This document shows positions 29,269 through 38,101 of a stretch of 42,045 nucleotides of DNA, piece by piece. The DNA comes from Oleispira sp. (lineage in GTDB: Bacteria; Pseudomonadota; Gammaproteobacteria; Pseudomonadales; Oceanobacteraceae). The notes under the pieces were generated by a model. That model was given only the letters and a program-made list of their open reading frames with translations. It made no database searches and was not told where the DNA came from. The stretch lies in NCBI GenBank assembly GCA_016765295.1, contig JAESQF010000069.1:1-42045 (forward strand), given 5' to 3'. Each line of letters starts with the position of its first letter. Position 1 is the first letter of the stretch. The translations under genes and the position numbers were made by a program.

Positions 29269-31392
29269 ATGATCCAGACCCTTCGCTTGGCGAATCGCAC
29301 TGGCTTTGAATGGTTGGCAGCCATGCCAGCTTTTTTGGTATTAATATTCGTTATTTTATTAAATACCAGTCATGCAACCCATGCTCAGTTATTAAAGCTG
29401 GGCGAAAACATTTGGGATGGTTACTTTCAACTTCGCTCTGATCCTGTTCTGCCTAGCTGCATCATTAATTCCGACATCGATGCCCAATTGGCATTATTAA
29501 TCGCCGAGTCAGCGGTTGTTGATGAAGAAGATGAGTGGGATTTATTTGATGACGATTTAGGGCCTGTCGATGAAGGTGCTCTGCGCCAATCTTTGATAAA
29601 TGCGCAAGCGGTTTGTCAGACTAAGCATCATACTTACGAAAGTACGGTTGATCGAGTTACTCCAGCAGTAAAAGCTTTCCGTGCGGTTGAATTAGCCGTT
29701 GCAGATTTTGGTGAATTTGGATTGCATGCGCAACGTATCATGCTCGCTATTTTGGTTTTGATTTGTGGAATGACCGCTGTATTTCGTCGCCATCATATTG
29801 CTTTGCGTCCCATGAAAACGGTAATGGATTATCGGGTAGCCTCATTTGCCCAAATGATTGCTAGCGGTATTTTATTTTACTCAGTTTATAGCTTTAAAAA
29901 TGTGGTCTTTAATGCCGGTATTGAAGTCAGTACCGAACATGGTTTATTGCATTACTTATGGATCGCTGGCTTCGGTGCCATACTGTTATTAAGTACTTAT
30001 CAGTTTATATTCATACCGAAAGAAGCCAAGCCTGGTGGCAGCTTTATAAAAGCGCAACTAGCCGTGCCGCTGTATGCCACTATGTGTATTATTTCGGGCA
30101 CCTACTTTATTGCCAATGGGCATGCGGCGGGTATTGGTATTTACCTGAATCAGATGATGGAGCTGTCGCAGTTGTTTTTAGGCGTCGGTTTGTATGTTTG
30201 GATCGGTATGCTAGTTAAGCGAACAAAAATGGCGCAAGCCGTATTTGATATATTTCGCCCATGGAATTTACCACCGGAAATGTTAGCGGTAGTGGTTGTT
30301 GTTATCGCTGCGTTACCAACAGCTTATACGGGGGCATCCGGTATTTTTGTTATTGCTATCGGTGGCTTAATTTATAACGAGTTACGCCGATCGGGTGCAC
30401 GTCGCCAATTAGCGTTAGCGGCAACCGCAATGTCGGGCAGTATGGGAGTAGTATTACGTCCTTGTTTATTAGTCGTAATTATTGCCGCGTTAAATAAAGA
30501 AGTAACCACCGACCAATTATTTGGTTGGGGTCTCAATGTTTTTCTATTAACCGCAGTATTGTTTTCGGCAGTTGCCATGCTAACCAAGCAGGGAACGATT
30601 ACTATAGAAAAAGCCTCCGTGGCTTGGCCAGAAACGAAAAAGGCCTTATGGAAGTTAGTACCTTATGCAATTGTTATTGGCTTAACCTTATCTTTTTACG
30701 CGATATTCTTAAACGCCTATTTAGACGAATTTTCTGCCCCCTTTATTCTTCCTGTTATGTTACTAATGATATTGATTTACGAGCGTATCGGCCAAGAAAA
30801 AATGAGCCGTGAGCAAATGAACATCGACCATATTGAAAATCGCTTAGAAGAATCTTGGAAAGATTTAAAAAGTGGTAATGATTCTATCGAAAAAACATTA
30901 CGCGAGGCGACGACAGAAACTACCGGTCATATTGGTGCGCTATTAATGCTGATGGGCTTGTCGGTGAGTATTGGTGGGGTTGTTGAACGTTCACATTTAA
31001 TGGATTTAGTACCGGGTAGCTTTGAATCAGTTTGGTTAGCAATGGGGCTATTAGTTGTCATCTTAGTCGTAATTGGAATGATCATGGATCCGTACGGTGC
31101 GGTGATTCTAGTGAGTGCAACGATCGCCTCTATTGCTTACGACAGTGGTATAGACCCTGTACATTTCTGGATGGTCACCCTGGTTGCCTTTGAGTTGGGT
31201 TACTTAAGTCCGCCTGTTGCCTTAAATCATCTTCTTACCCGGCAAGTTGTCGGTGAGCGTGAAGTGGCATTAGCATCCCAAGAAGGTCATAACTTCTGGT
31301 ATCGTTACGAGAGATTTTTATTGCCACTAACCGTAATGGGAACGGCCTTGGTAATCGTAGCTTTCTTACCGCTAGCGATTGGCTATAACTAA
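29269..31392 (+). CDS. TRAP transporter permease, fused small and large (DctQM-like)
   Basis: 707 aa, many membrane segments. TM1 is at about 18-35; then an unusual extramembrane segment (about 38-155) with a strongly acidic patch (84-102) and two cysteines (64, 116). Several helices like a DctQ-type part follow, then the DctM domain with TAYTGASGIFVIAIGGLIYNEL and ATAMSGSMGVVLRPCLLVVI. A soluble coiled-coil-like loop (about 505-545) splits the DctM half. Family knowledge: TRAP permeases use the Na+ or H+ gradient to import the solute delivered by the binding protein. It ends at a strong bidirectional terminator shared with the convergent thiolase gene. Confidence 0.85.
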   Translation: MIQTLRLANRTGFEWLAAMPAFLVLIFVILLNTSHATHAQLLKLGENIWDGYFQLRSDPVLPSCIINSDIDAQLALLIAESAVVDEEDEWDLFDDDLGPVDEGALRQSLINAQAVCQTKHHTYESTVDRVTPAVKAFRAVELAVADFGEFGLHAQRIMLAILVLICGMTAVFRRHHIALRPMKTVMDYRVASFAQMIASGILFYSVYSFKNVVFNAGIEVSTEHGLLHYLWIAGFGAILLLSTYQFIFIPKEAKPGGSFIKAQLAVPLYATMCIISGTYFIANGHAAGIGIYLNQMMELSQLFLGVGLYVWIGMLVKRTKMAQAVFDIFRPWNLPPEMLAVVVVVIAALPTAYTGASGIFVIAIGGLIYNELRRSGARRQLALAATAMSGSMGVVLRPCLLVVIIAALNKEVTTDQLFGWGLNVFLLTAVLFSAVAMLTKQGTITIEKASVAWPETKKALWKLVPYAIVIGLTLSFYAIFLNAYLDEFSAPFILPVMLLMILIYERIGQEKMSREQMNIDHIENRLEESWKDLKSGNDSIEKTLREATTETTGHIGALLMLMGLSVSIGGVVERSHLMDLVPGSFESVWLAMGLLVVILVVIGMIMDPYGAVILVSATIASIAYDSGIDPVHFWMVTLVAFELGYLSPPVALNHLLTRQVVGEREVALASQEGHNFWYRYERFLLPLTVMGTALVIVAFLPLAIGYN

Positions 31393-31417
31393 TTAACTGT
31401 TGTTGAATCCAACAGAC

Positions 31418-31467
31418 AAAAAAGCCGCTGTTACTGCTTAAAAATAAGAAATAACAGCGGCTTTTTT
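31418..31467. terminator. Bidirectional terminator
   Basis: AAAAAAGCCGCTGTTA pairs perfectly (16 bp) with its complement around an 18-base loop. It serves the TRAP permease on the plus strand and the thiolase on the minus strand. Confidence 0.9.
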
Positions 31468-31486
31468 ATGTCGAATAATTGGCCAG

Positions 31487-32674
31487 CTAAACCAATTCAA
31501 TCGCCATTGCAGTCGCTTCACCACCACCAATACAAAGAGCTGCAATACCTTTAGTGCCGCCAGTATTCTTAAGTGCATTGATTAGGGTAACGATTAAGCG
31601 AGAGCCGGTAGAGCCAACTGGGTGACCTTGGGCACAAGCACCACCGTAGATGTTTACTTTCTCGATATCCAATTCAAGATCACGAATTGGCATCATCGCA
31701 ACCATAGCGAAGGCTTCGTTGATTTCGAAAAGATCAACATCATCTTTAGCCCAGCCTGCTTTAGCCAAAACTTTTTCAATCGCGCCGCAAGGAGCGATAG
31801 TGAATTCAGCAGGTGCTTGAGACTGAGTGCTGTGCGCAACAATACGAGCTAGTGGCGTCGCGCCTTTTTCTTCTGCAGTACTTTCACGCATCAATACCAA
31901 TGCAGAAGCACCGTCAGAGATTGAAGAAGCGTTAGCTGCGGTAATCGTGCCGTCTTTAGCAAAAGCAGGGCGCAAAGTTGGAATTTTCTCGATATTGGCG
32001 TTGAATGGCTGTTCGTCATTCTCTACTACTGTTTCGCCTTTGCGCGATTTAACAGTAACAGGTACGATTTCGGCAGTATTTAAACCTGCTTCAATAGCCG
32101 CTTTTGCACGATTCAAAGACATAATCGCGTAATCATCCATCTCTTCGCGGGTATAGCCTTTTTCAGTGGCAACGTCTTGGGCAAAAGAGCCCATTAAGCG
32201 GCCTGTTTCAGCGTCTTGTAAACCATCAAGAAACATGTGATCTTCAGGAGCTTTACCTACGCCCATACGCAAACCCGTACGAACACCTTCAAGCAGGTAA
32301 GGTGCATTTGACATAGATTCCATGCCGCCAGAAACCGCAATATTAATAGAGCCCGCTTTAATAGCATCATGAGCAAACATAGTGGCTTTCATGCCAGAAC
32401 CACAAAGCTTGTTGATTGTAGTGGCACCAGTAGCGTCTTCAAGACCGGCTTTACGCATTGCTTGGCGAGCAGGGCCTTGCTTAAGACCTGCAGGTAATAC
32501 ATTACCCATAATCACTTCTTCAACATCAGCAGCATTAATGCCAGCGCGTGATACCGCTTCTTTAATAGCGATTGCGCCAAGATCCGTTGCACTTACAGAA
32601 CTCAAGCTGCCGTTGAAGCCGCCCATTGGAGTACGTGCTGCACCTACGATTACTACGTTATCTTGCTTAGCCAT
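31487..32674 (-). CDS. Thiolase, acetyl-CoA acetyltransferase-like
   Basis: 395 aa, full length. The nucleophile is Cys91 in NKLCGSGMKA, the second motif is GHPVGSTGSR (His351), and the acid/base Cys381 is in CIGGGEA. GAGGAAA precedes the ATG. The enzyme either condenses two acetyl-CoA (biosynthetic) or cleaves 3-ketoacyl-CoA (degradative); sequence alone favours the acetoacetyl-CoA type (AtoB/PhaA-like). No other beta-oxidation genes adjoin. It lies between the TRAP operon and the lipase operon but is transcribed away from the latter, so it may simply be a separate unit. Confidence 0.95.
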   Translation of the reverse strand: MAKQDNVVIVGAARTPMGGFNGSLSSVSATDLGAIAIKEAVSRAGINAADVEEVIMGNVLPAGLKQGPARQAMRKAGLEDATGATTINKLCGSGMKATMFAHDAIKAGSINIAVSGGMESMSNAPYLLEGVRTGLRMGVGKAPEDHMFLDGLQDAETGRLMGSFAQDVATEKGYTREEMDDYAIMSLNRAKAAIEAGLNTAEIVPVTVKSRKGETVVENDEQPFNANIEKIPTLRPAFAKDGTITAANASSISDGASALVLMRESTAEEKGATPLARIVAHSTQSQAPAEFTIAPCGAIEKVLAKAGWAKDDVDLFEINEAFAMVAMMPIRDLELDIEKVNIYGGACAQGHPVGSTGSRLIVTLINALKNTGGTKGIAALCIGGGEATAMAIELV

Positions 32675-33072
32675 ATCTGTTTCCTCGAAGGGATTAATTT
32701 AAATGAAGATAAAATTTAGGGCGCCATTGTATGCGATATAACGTCTTGGGTGTAGTCACTGAATTTATCAGGAATTAATACCAGATTCGGAATATGGTAT
32801 GAGTGTAAATTATGAGCATTCTTGGTCAAATACTGAACAGTTGGACAGAAAAACACGGGAATGACTATTTTTTGATCGTAAAGTTAAGTGTAGAGACTGT
32901 TTAGTTACGTTATGACACAAAAACCCGACTAATAACTTTCCCGAATCATACTTAAGAGTGATGAGCTTGATGGGATAGGCGTTTATAGTCGTGTAATCCA
33001 TATTGGGGATGAGTTTTTACGGCTCATATTCAGTTGAGAATAATAATCATAACAAAAGTAGCAGGTAGACCT
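32675..33072. other. Intergenic region between thiolase and lipase operon
   Basis: 398 bases that must contain the divergent promoters of the thiolase and lipase-DUF1302-DUF1329 units. I see no clear operator or hairpin, and the open frames here have no support as genes. Confidence 0.5.
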
Positions 33073-36000
33073 ATGGTGAAGAAGACCCTCCTCAGTCTCG
33101 CAATTGCAGCGAGTACAGCGGGATTAACCGCTTGTAATATCAGTAGCACGACTGAAAATAATGTCGTTGATAGTGACCCAATCAATGCAGGCCAGCCAGG
33201 ACACCCTGGTAATTCAACTGCTACTATGCCAATTTTTTCCGCGGCAAATAGCACCCTACCATTAATCAACGACCTGATTTTTGCTAGTGCATCTGTTACT
33301 GATGGCACTGCTAGCGCCGGAGATACACAGCCACCAGTTACAACAGCTTTAAACTCGATTGACGGGGCTTCAATCGTTGCACCTATTGATATTGATTTTA
33401 CTGGTGCTCTGGATGCTGCTTCATTAAATACACCTCTAGCCGTTAACATTATTAAATTAAGAAATGCTGTAGACGATCCTCGTATCGATGCTCTTGATTT
33501 AGCGGGTAGCATTTTACCAATTGCGGATGAGTTATGGGGCGGAAATCCAATTGCACCAACAGGCCAGCCAATAGTAGGAACAGATTTTACCGTTAGTTAT
33601 TTGTCCCTAGATAACGGTTCAAGCCCTGTACTGCGTATTAACTTATTAACACCGCTAGAACCTAAGACTAAGTATATCGTTGCTTTGACTACGAATGTTA
33701 AAGATTCGGCAGGTGAGGCAATTGAACCATCTTTTGAATATGCTCAAATGTCTGGTAATGAACCATTACCGGCCTCATCACTAGCGCCTGTTCGTGGTGC
33801 TGTTCAGGGCTGGGAAAGTATTGCTGGAGGTTATTTAGCCGCTGCTAGCTCTGCGACTATGGGTCAAGACGATGTTGTTTTGAGCTATGCATTTACTACT
33901 GGTGGTACAACAGAAGTATTAACCACAATTGCTGCTCCGCAGTTATTTGTTGAAGCATTGGCATCACAGCCTACAACAGCAGAAAGCCTTGTGCTTGCCG
34001 CCACTCAAGGCGGAGCCCTTCAACAGATGGGGACAACTGCTGAAGATGCAACTCCAGAGCAGATAGAGCAAGCAAATGCAGCAGCAGCCGCAGCGATATC
34101 TAGTATCATTACTGCAGTAGCAACAGCTGAATCTTTTGCAGATCCAGAAAATCCTACAGCTGCAGAAATCGCAGTAGTAAAAGCTTCTGATGCTTATAAA
34201 GCTGCGATTGTTGCGCAAGCAAGCAGCGCACCAGTTATTGCTGGTATCACTGCAGCTTTGGCAACGCCAAGCGAGCAGGCTTTTGAGTTAATAAAAAATC
34301 CATTAGATTTACCGAACCCAGTGAAGGTAAATTCTTTCGGCTTGACCACTCCTGCTGATATTGGAATTAACTTTGTTCAAGGCCAGATTGAGTTACCAGT
34401 AGGCTTGTCTGCTCCAGCTATGACTAATTCAGATGCTTTGGCTAGTGGCGATGCTGCAACCATCGCAGGTGCCGTTAAGCTTAGTTATGCAACAGATAGC
34501 GTTTGGTCGGCAGAAGATCAGTTTAGCCCACCTTCTGATAACATGAAGTTCAATCCAGTGACGGGTAAGTTAACCAGTGTTGGTGTTACCACTGTTAAAG
34601 ATGCCGAGGGCAATATCACAGGTTATACCGGCGGAATGACCAACGTGACTTATCGCTACCCACTAGCGGAATTCGATCAAACAGAATATGCCCCTGTATT
34701 AATGACAGTGCCTTCTAAACTTGATTATTCAGTAACAGGTTTAAACGTAGGTGGAGCTGATTGTTCTACAGTTAATAAATTCAAAACGATCATCTATGTT
34801 CATGGCATCACGACTGACCGTACTTCAAGTATCGGTATGGGCACGGCGATGGCATTAAATTGTTACGTAACTGTTTCCATGGATTTACCATTACACGGTG
34901 TAGCGCCAATCGCTAATGACCGTAATGGTGATCCAACGGATAATGCACTAATTGCTTTCAATGTTGAGCATGGTGGTTTTGCCGATGCAGCAGCAGCTGC
35001 TGGTACAACTTTTGAAAACATGGAAGAACGTCACCGTAACATTGCTTCTCAAACGGGTACTAACGCGCGCGTAGTGATGGATTTTGATGGCACTGTTGAT
35101 ACTGACGGAACTGATGGTACACCTGCACTAGGTAACTCGGGTTCATTCTTTATTAACCTTGGTAATATGGGCCGTACTCGCGATAATGTTCGTCAAGCAG
35201 TTGTTGACCTAATGCACCTTAATGCAACGATCGGTGCGATTGATGTCGATGGTGATGGTATTCCAGACTTAGATGTCAATGAAGTTTACGTCGCGGGCAA
35301 CTCCTTGGGCGCTATCGTTGCTTCTACTTTTGTAGCGGTGAATAATCAGGCAGCAGTTCAAACCAAAAACACTAACTTACCTTTAATTCAAGCGGTTGTA
35401 TTGGCAAGCCCAGGTGCTTCTTTACCTAAGTTGCTTGAAAACTCGCCAGCATTTGCACCGACTATCCTAGGTGGCCTACAACTGGCTCAGGATTCCAATA
35501 GATTGCAAAAGTTTGAGTCTATGTTACAGGCAGCATTAAATAGCGTAGACGCTATCAATTTTGCTAGTTTATTGCGTAACGATGAAACTCCAGTCTTGAT
35601 GTATAACATGGTAGGCGGTGGTGCTTGTCCAGCGTTTGATCTAGCAACGGGTACTTGTGGTGATGGTGGCGATAAAATCCCAGCGGGTATAGTACAAGCC
35701 TTTGGTGGTGTCTATCCACCTGATCATGTAGTGCCTAATGATGACTACTTCAAATCTGCTGCAACCAATCCATATGTAAACGTTATGCCTAGCTTAACTT
35801 ATACACTTAATGGTACTGAGACGGCATTGCAGAATCTTGACTCTTCAGCGATGGCACTTGCAGGTACAATTCCTCTAGCAGAGCAGATGGGTCTAACTCA
35901 GGTAAGTACGACTAACATTGCTAGCGTTACACTTGATAAAAAAGCTTATGTTCCATTTGAAAAAGGCAGCCATGTTACTTTTGTAGCAAAAGATGACAAT

Positions 36001-36123
36001 GCAACCTTTACAACGATGATGACTCAGATGGCAACTTTCTTTGCAACATCAGCACTTAATCCAGGTGTTACCGATGGTATTGCAGCAGAACAAGCTGGTT
36101 ATAACCCAGTAGCAGGAGAATAA
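33073..36123 (+). CDS. Surface lipase/phospholipase lipoprotein, Pla-1/VolA-like
   Basis: 1016 aa from the ATG at 33073, chosen because AGG lies seven bases upstream and a lipoprotein signal follows (MVKKTLLSLAIAASTAGLTAC, Cys21); the longer TTG form lacks support. The N-terminal half is Ala/Thr-rich, with an Ig-like stretch that contains LEPKTKYIVALTTNVKDSAGE. The alpha/beta-hydrolase domain includes YVHGITTDRTS (oxyanion side), nucleophile elbow GNSLG (Ser744) and KGSHVTF (His967), a full Ser/His set. Family knowledge: VolA of Vibrio is a surface lipoprotein that cleaves lysophospholipid next to the fatty-acid porin FadL. Here the next gene, two bases on, is a DUF1302 outer-membrane protein, suggesting the same logic. 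Confidence 0.85.
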   Translation: MVKKTLLSLAIAASTAGLTACNISSTTENNVVDSDPINAGQPGHPGNSTATMPIFSAANSTLPLINDLIFASASVTDGTASAGDTQPPVTTALNSIDGASIVAPIDIDFTGALDAASLNTPLAVNIIKLRNAVDDPRIDALDLAGSILPIADELWGGNPIAPTGQPIVGTDFTVSYLSLDNGSSPVLRINLLTPLEPKTKYIVALTTNVKDSAGEAIEPSFEYAQMSGNEPLPASSLAPVRGAVQGWESIAGGYLAAASSATMGQDDVVLSYAFTTGGTTEVLTTIAAPQLFVEALASQPTTAESLVLAATQGGALQQMGTTAEDATPEQIEQANAAAAAAISSIITAVATAESFADPENPTAAEIAVVKASDAYKAAIVAQASSAPVIAGITAALATPSEQAFELIKNPLDLPNPVKVNSFGLTTPADIGINFVQGQIELPVGLSAPAMTNSDALASGDAATIAGAVKLSYATDSVWSAEDQFSPPSDNMKFNPVTGKLTSVGVTTVKDAEGNITGYTGGMTNVTYRYPLAEFDQTEYAPVLMTVPSKLDYSVTGLNVGGADCSTVNKFKTIIYVHGITTDRTSSIGMGTAMALNCYVTVSMDLPLHGVAPIANDRNGDPTDNALIAFNVEHGGFADAAAAAGTTFENMEERHRNIASQTGTNARVVMDFDGTVDTDGTDGTPALGNSGSFFINLGNMGRTRDNVRQAVVDLMHLNATIGAIDVDGDGIPDLDVNEVYVAGNSLGAIVASTFVAVNNQAAVQTKNTNLPLIQAVVLASPGASLPKLLENSPAFAPTILGGLQLAQDSNRLQKFESMLQAALNSVDAINFASLLRNDETPVLMYNMVGGGACPAFDLATGTCGDGGDKIPAGIVQAFGGVYPPDHVVPNDDYFKSAATNPYVNVMPSLTYTLNGTETALQNLDSSAMALAGTIPLAEQMGLTQVSTTNIASVTLDKKAYVPFEKGSHVTFVAKDDNATFTTMMTQMATFFATSALNPGVTDGIAAEQAGYNPVAGE

Positions 36124-36125
36124 TA

Positions 36126-38066
36126 ATGAAAAAAATAAATACAATATTCAAAAAAGCTCCCTTAGCAATGGCACTAGCATTAGCTGCTACAACAGCAAGT
36201 GCTACCGAATTCAACTTCGGTGATGATATGACCGTTCAATGGGATAATACGATCAGCTACGGTGTGGCTTGGCGTACTGAAGGTCCTGATAAGAATGCTG
36301 TTCATCCAGGAAGTGGTGCTGCACTAGGTATTGAAGGTGCAGGTTCTTCGTATAACTACGATGATGGAACCTTGAACTTTAAAGAAAACACAATTTATAC
36401 CAACGTATTTAAGTATTCTACCGATTTAGAAATCAACTATAAAAACTACGGTGCTTTTGTTCGCGCCCGTGCTTTTTACGATACTGAATTAGTTGATGGT
36501 GACCGTGAGTTTAAAGACCTAAATGACGCAACAATAGATGCAGCGGGTAAAGGCTATGACCTTCTTGATGCTTTCGTTTGGGCTGATTATGAATTTGGTG
36601 ATACACCAGTAACATTCCGCTTAGGTCGTCAGGTATTGAGCTGGGGTGAAAGTACTTTCATCCAAGGTGGTATTAATAGTATCAACCCTGTAGATGCTGC
36701 TGCTTTCCGTCGCCCTGGTGCTGAAGTTAAAGATGGTCTACTGCCGGTTAATATGCTTTATACCTCTATCGGCCTTACGGCAGATGTGAGTTTAGAAGCG
36801 TTTTACCAGTTAGAGTGGGAAAAAACACGTTCTGACCCATGTGGTACTTTCTTCTCAACGACCGATTTTGTTGCTGATGGTTGTGGTCCTGTAATTTTGG
36901 CTGGCGATACTGATGAGCGTAATATTCTAGCTTATCGTGATGCTGAAATTGCTGCAGGTATCCCATTATCTGAGCGTACTGCGCCTACAACAGAGCGTTT
37001 GGCTGATGATGAGCCTCGTGATGATGGCCAGTATGGTGTTGCATTGCGTTGGTATTCAGAAGCGCTAGGTGATACAGAATTTGGTTTCTATTATACCAAC
37101 CTTCATAGTCGTCTTCCGTTTATTAACGGTGTAGTAACTAACTACGATACTTTAGGTCTAATAACAGGAGATGCAAAAGCTCAGATCAATGCTGATGCGG
37201 ATTACGATAGTAAGTACCCTTTGTATCAGATTGCTTATCCTGAAGATCAGCAACAGCTAGGTCTTAGTTTTGCAACGTCTACTGCCGGTGGCTCGTCAAT
37301 TGGTGGCGAAATTAGCTATCGTCCAGATGCACCCATTCAGTGGAATGCATTTGAATTAATCTTGGCTGGTTTAGCGCTTCCTTCTAGTCGCTTGTATCAA
37401 GATCGTCTAGCAGAAGTTGGTGGTATTGAAAATAGCACAGCACCTTATTCAAATGGTGGTCAATTAGCCGGTAGCGTTCTTGAAGGCTACGATGAAATGG
37501 ACATCTGGCAGGCTCAGGTGACTGTGATTCATTTCTTCGACCAAGTTCTAGGTGCTGATCGACTATCTGTTGTTGGTGAAATTGGCGCAACTTATGTTCC
37601 GGATCTACCAAGCTTAGATGACGGTCGTTATGGTCGTTCTGGTGCATTTGGTTTAGGTAATGCGATTGATGTTGATCCTGTTGCTCAAGCTCCAGGCGCA
37701 GATGCATGTGTTACTGGTTATGGTGATTCAGGTTCTGGTGCTAACTCAAATACAAATAATTGTACTAGTAAAGGTTATGTTGATCAGCTATCAGGTGGCA
37801 TTCGACTTCGTGCGGGTATCGATTACAACAACGCATTTGCCGGTGTGAATATGACACCTAAAATGTCATTAGCTTATGATATTGGTAATGGTCCAGAGCC
37901 AGGTTCTCAGTTTATTGATGAACGCTTGGTAGCGAGCGTTGGTGTTCGGTTTGTTTACTTGAACCAAACGCAAGTAAGTATTGACTATACTAACTTCAGT
38001 GGCGGCGATCACAATACTGCTAAAGATCGTGACAATATCGCATTATCAGCAAGTTATTCATTCTAA
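36126..38066 (+). CDS. DUF1302 family outer-membrane protein
   Basis: 646 aa. Signal peptide about 1-26 (ending TASA), then the family opening TEFNFGDDMTVQWDNTISYGVAWRTE, LRLGRQVLSWGES-like motif (FRLGRQVLSWGESTFIQGG) and a beta-rich length ending LSASYSF, the aromatic terminus recognised by the Bam machinery. Family knowledge: DUF1302 proteins are predicted outer-membrane barrels often encoded beside DUF1329 and found with lipid, PHA, hydrocarbon or steroid genes; transport has not been settled. It starts two bases after the lipase stop with AGGAG before its ATG, so translation is coupled to the lipase. An extracellular loop with two cysteines near 530-545 is likely. Confidence 0.9.
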   Translation: MKKINTIFKKAPLAMALALAATTASATEFNFGDDMTVQWDNTISYGVAWRTEGPDKNAVHPGSGAALGIEGAGSSYNYDDGTLNFKENTIYTNVFKYSTDLEINYKNYGAFVRARAFYDTELVDGDREFKDLNDATIDAAGKGYDLLDAFVWADYEFGDTPVTFRLGRQVLSWGESTFIQGGINSINPVDAAAFRRPGAEVKDGLLPVNMLYTSIGLTADVSLEAFYQLEWEKTRSDPCGTFFSTTDFVADGCGPVILAGDTDERNILAYRDAEIAAGIPLSERTAPTTERLADDEPRDDGQYGVALRWYSEALGDTEFGFYYTNLHSRLPFINGVVTNYDTLGLITGDAKAQINADADYDSKYPLYQIAYPEDQQQLGLSFATSTAGGSSIGGEISYRPDAPIQWNAFELILAGLALPSSRLYQDRLAEVGGIENSTAPYSNGGQLAGSVLEGYDEMDIWQAQVTVIHFFDQVLGADRLSVVGEIGATYVPDLPSLDDGRYGRSGAFGLGNAIDVDPVAQAPGADACVTGYGDSGSGANSNTNNCTSKGYVDQLSGGIRLRAGIDYNNAFAGVNMTPKMSLAYDIGNGPEPGSQFIDERLVASVGVRFVYLNQTQVSIDYTNFSGGDHNTAKDRDNIALSASYSF

Positions 38067-38101
38067 CCAGTTGTGTTCAAAGAGTTATAGAGGGCATATA
38101 A

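Noticed and set aside
32810-33001. Minus-strand 63-codon frame between thiolase and lipase, considered as a transposase remnant
   Set aside because: No family motif could be recognised in any frame, so it is left as intergenic sequence.
37384-37707. Long antisense frames inside the DUF1302 and groEL genes
   Set aside because: They are shadows of strongly conserved genes on the other strand and show odd His/Gln or Pro-rich composition.
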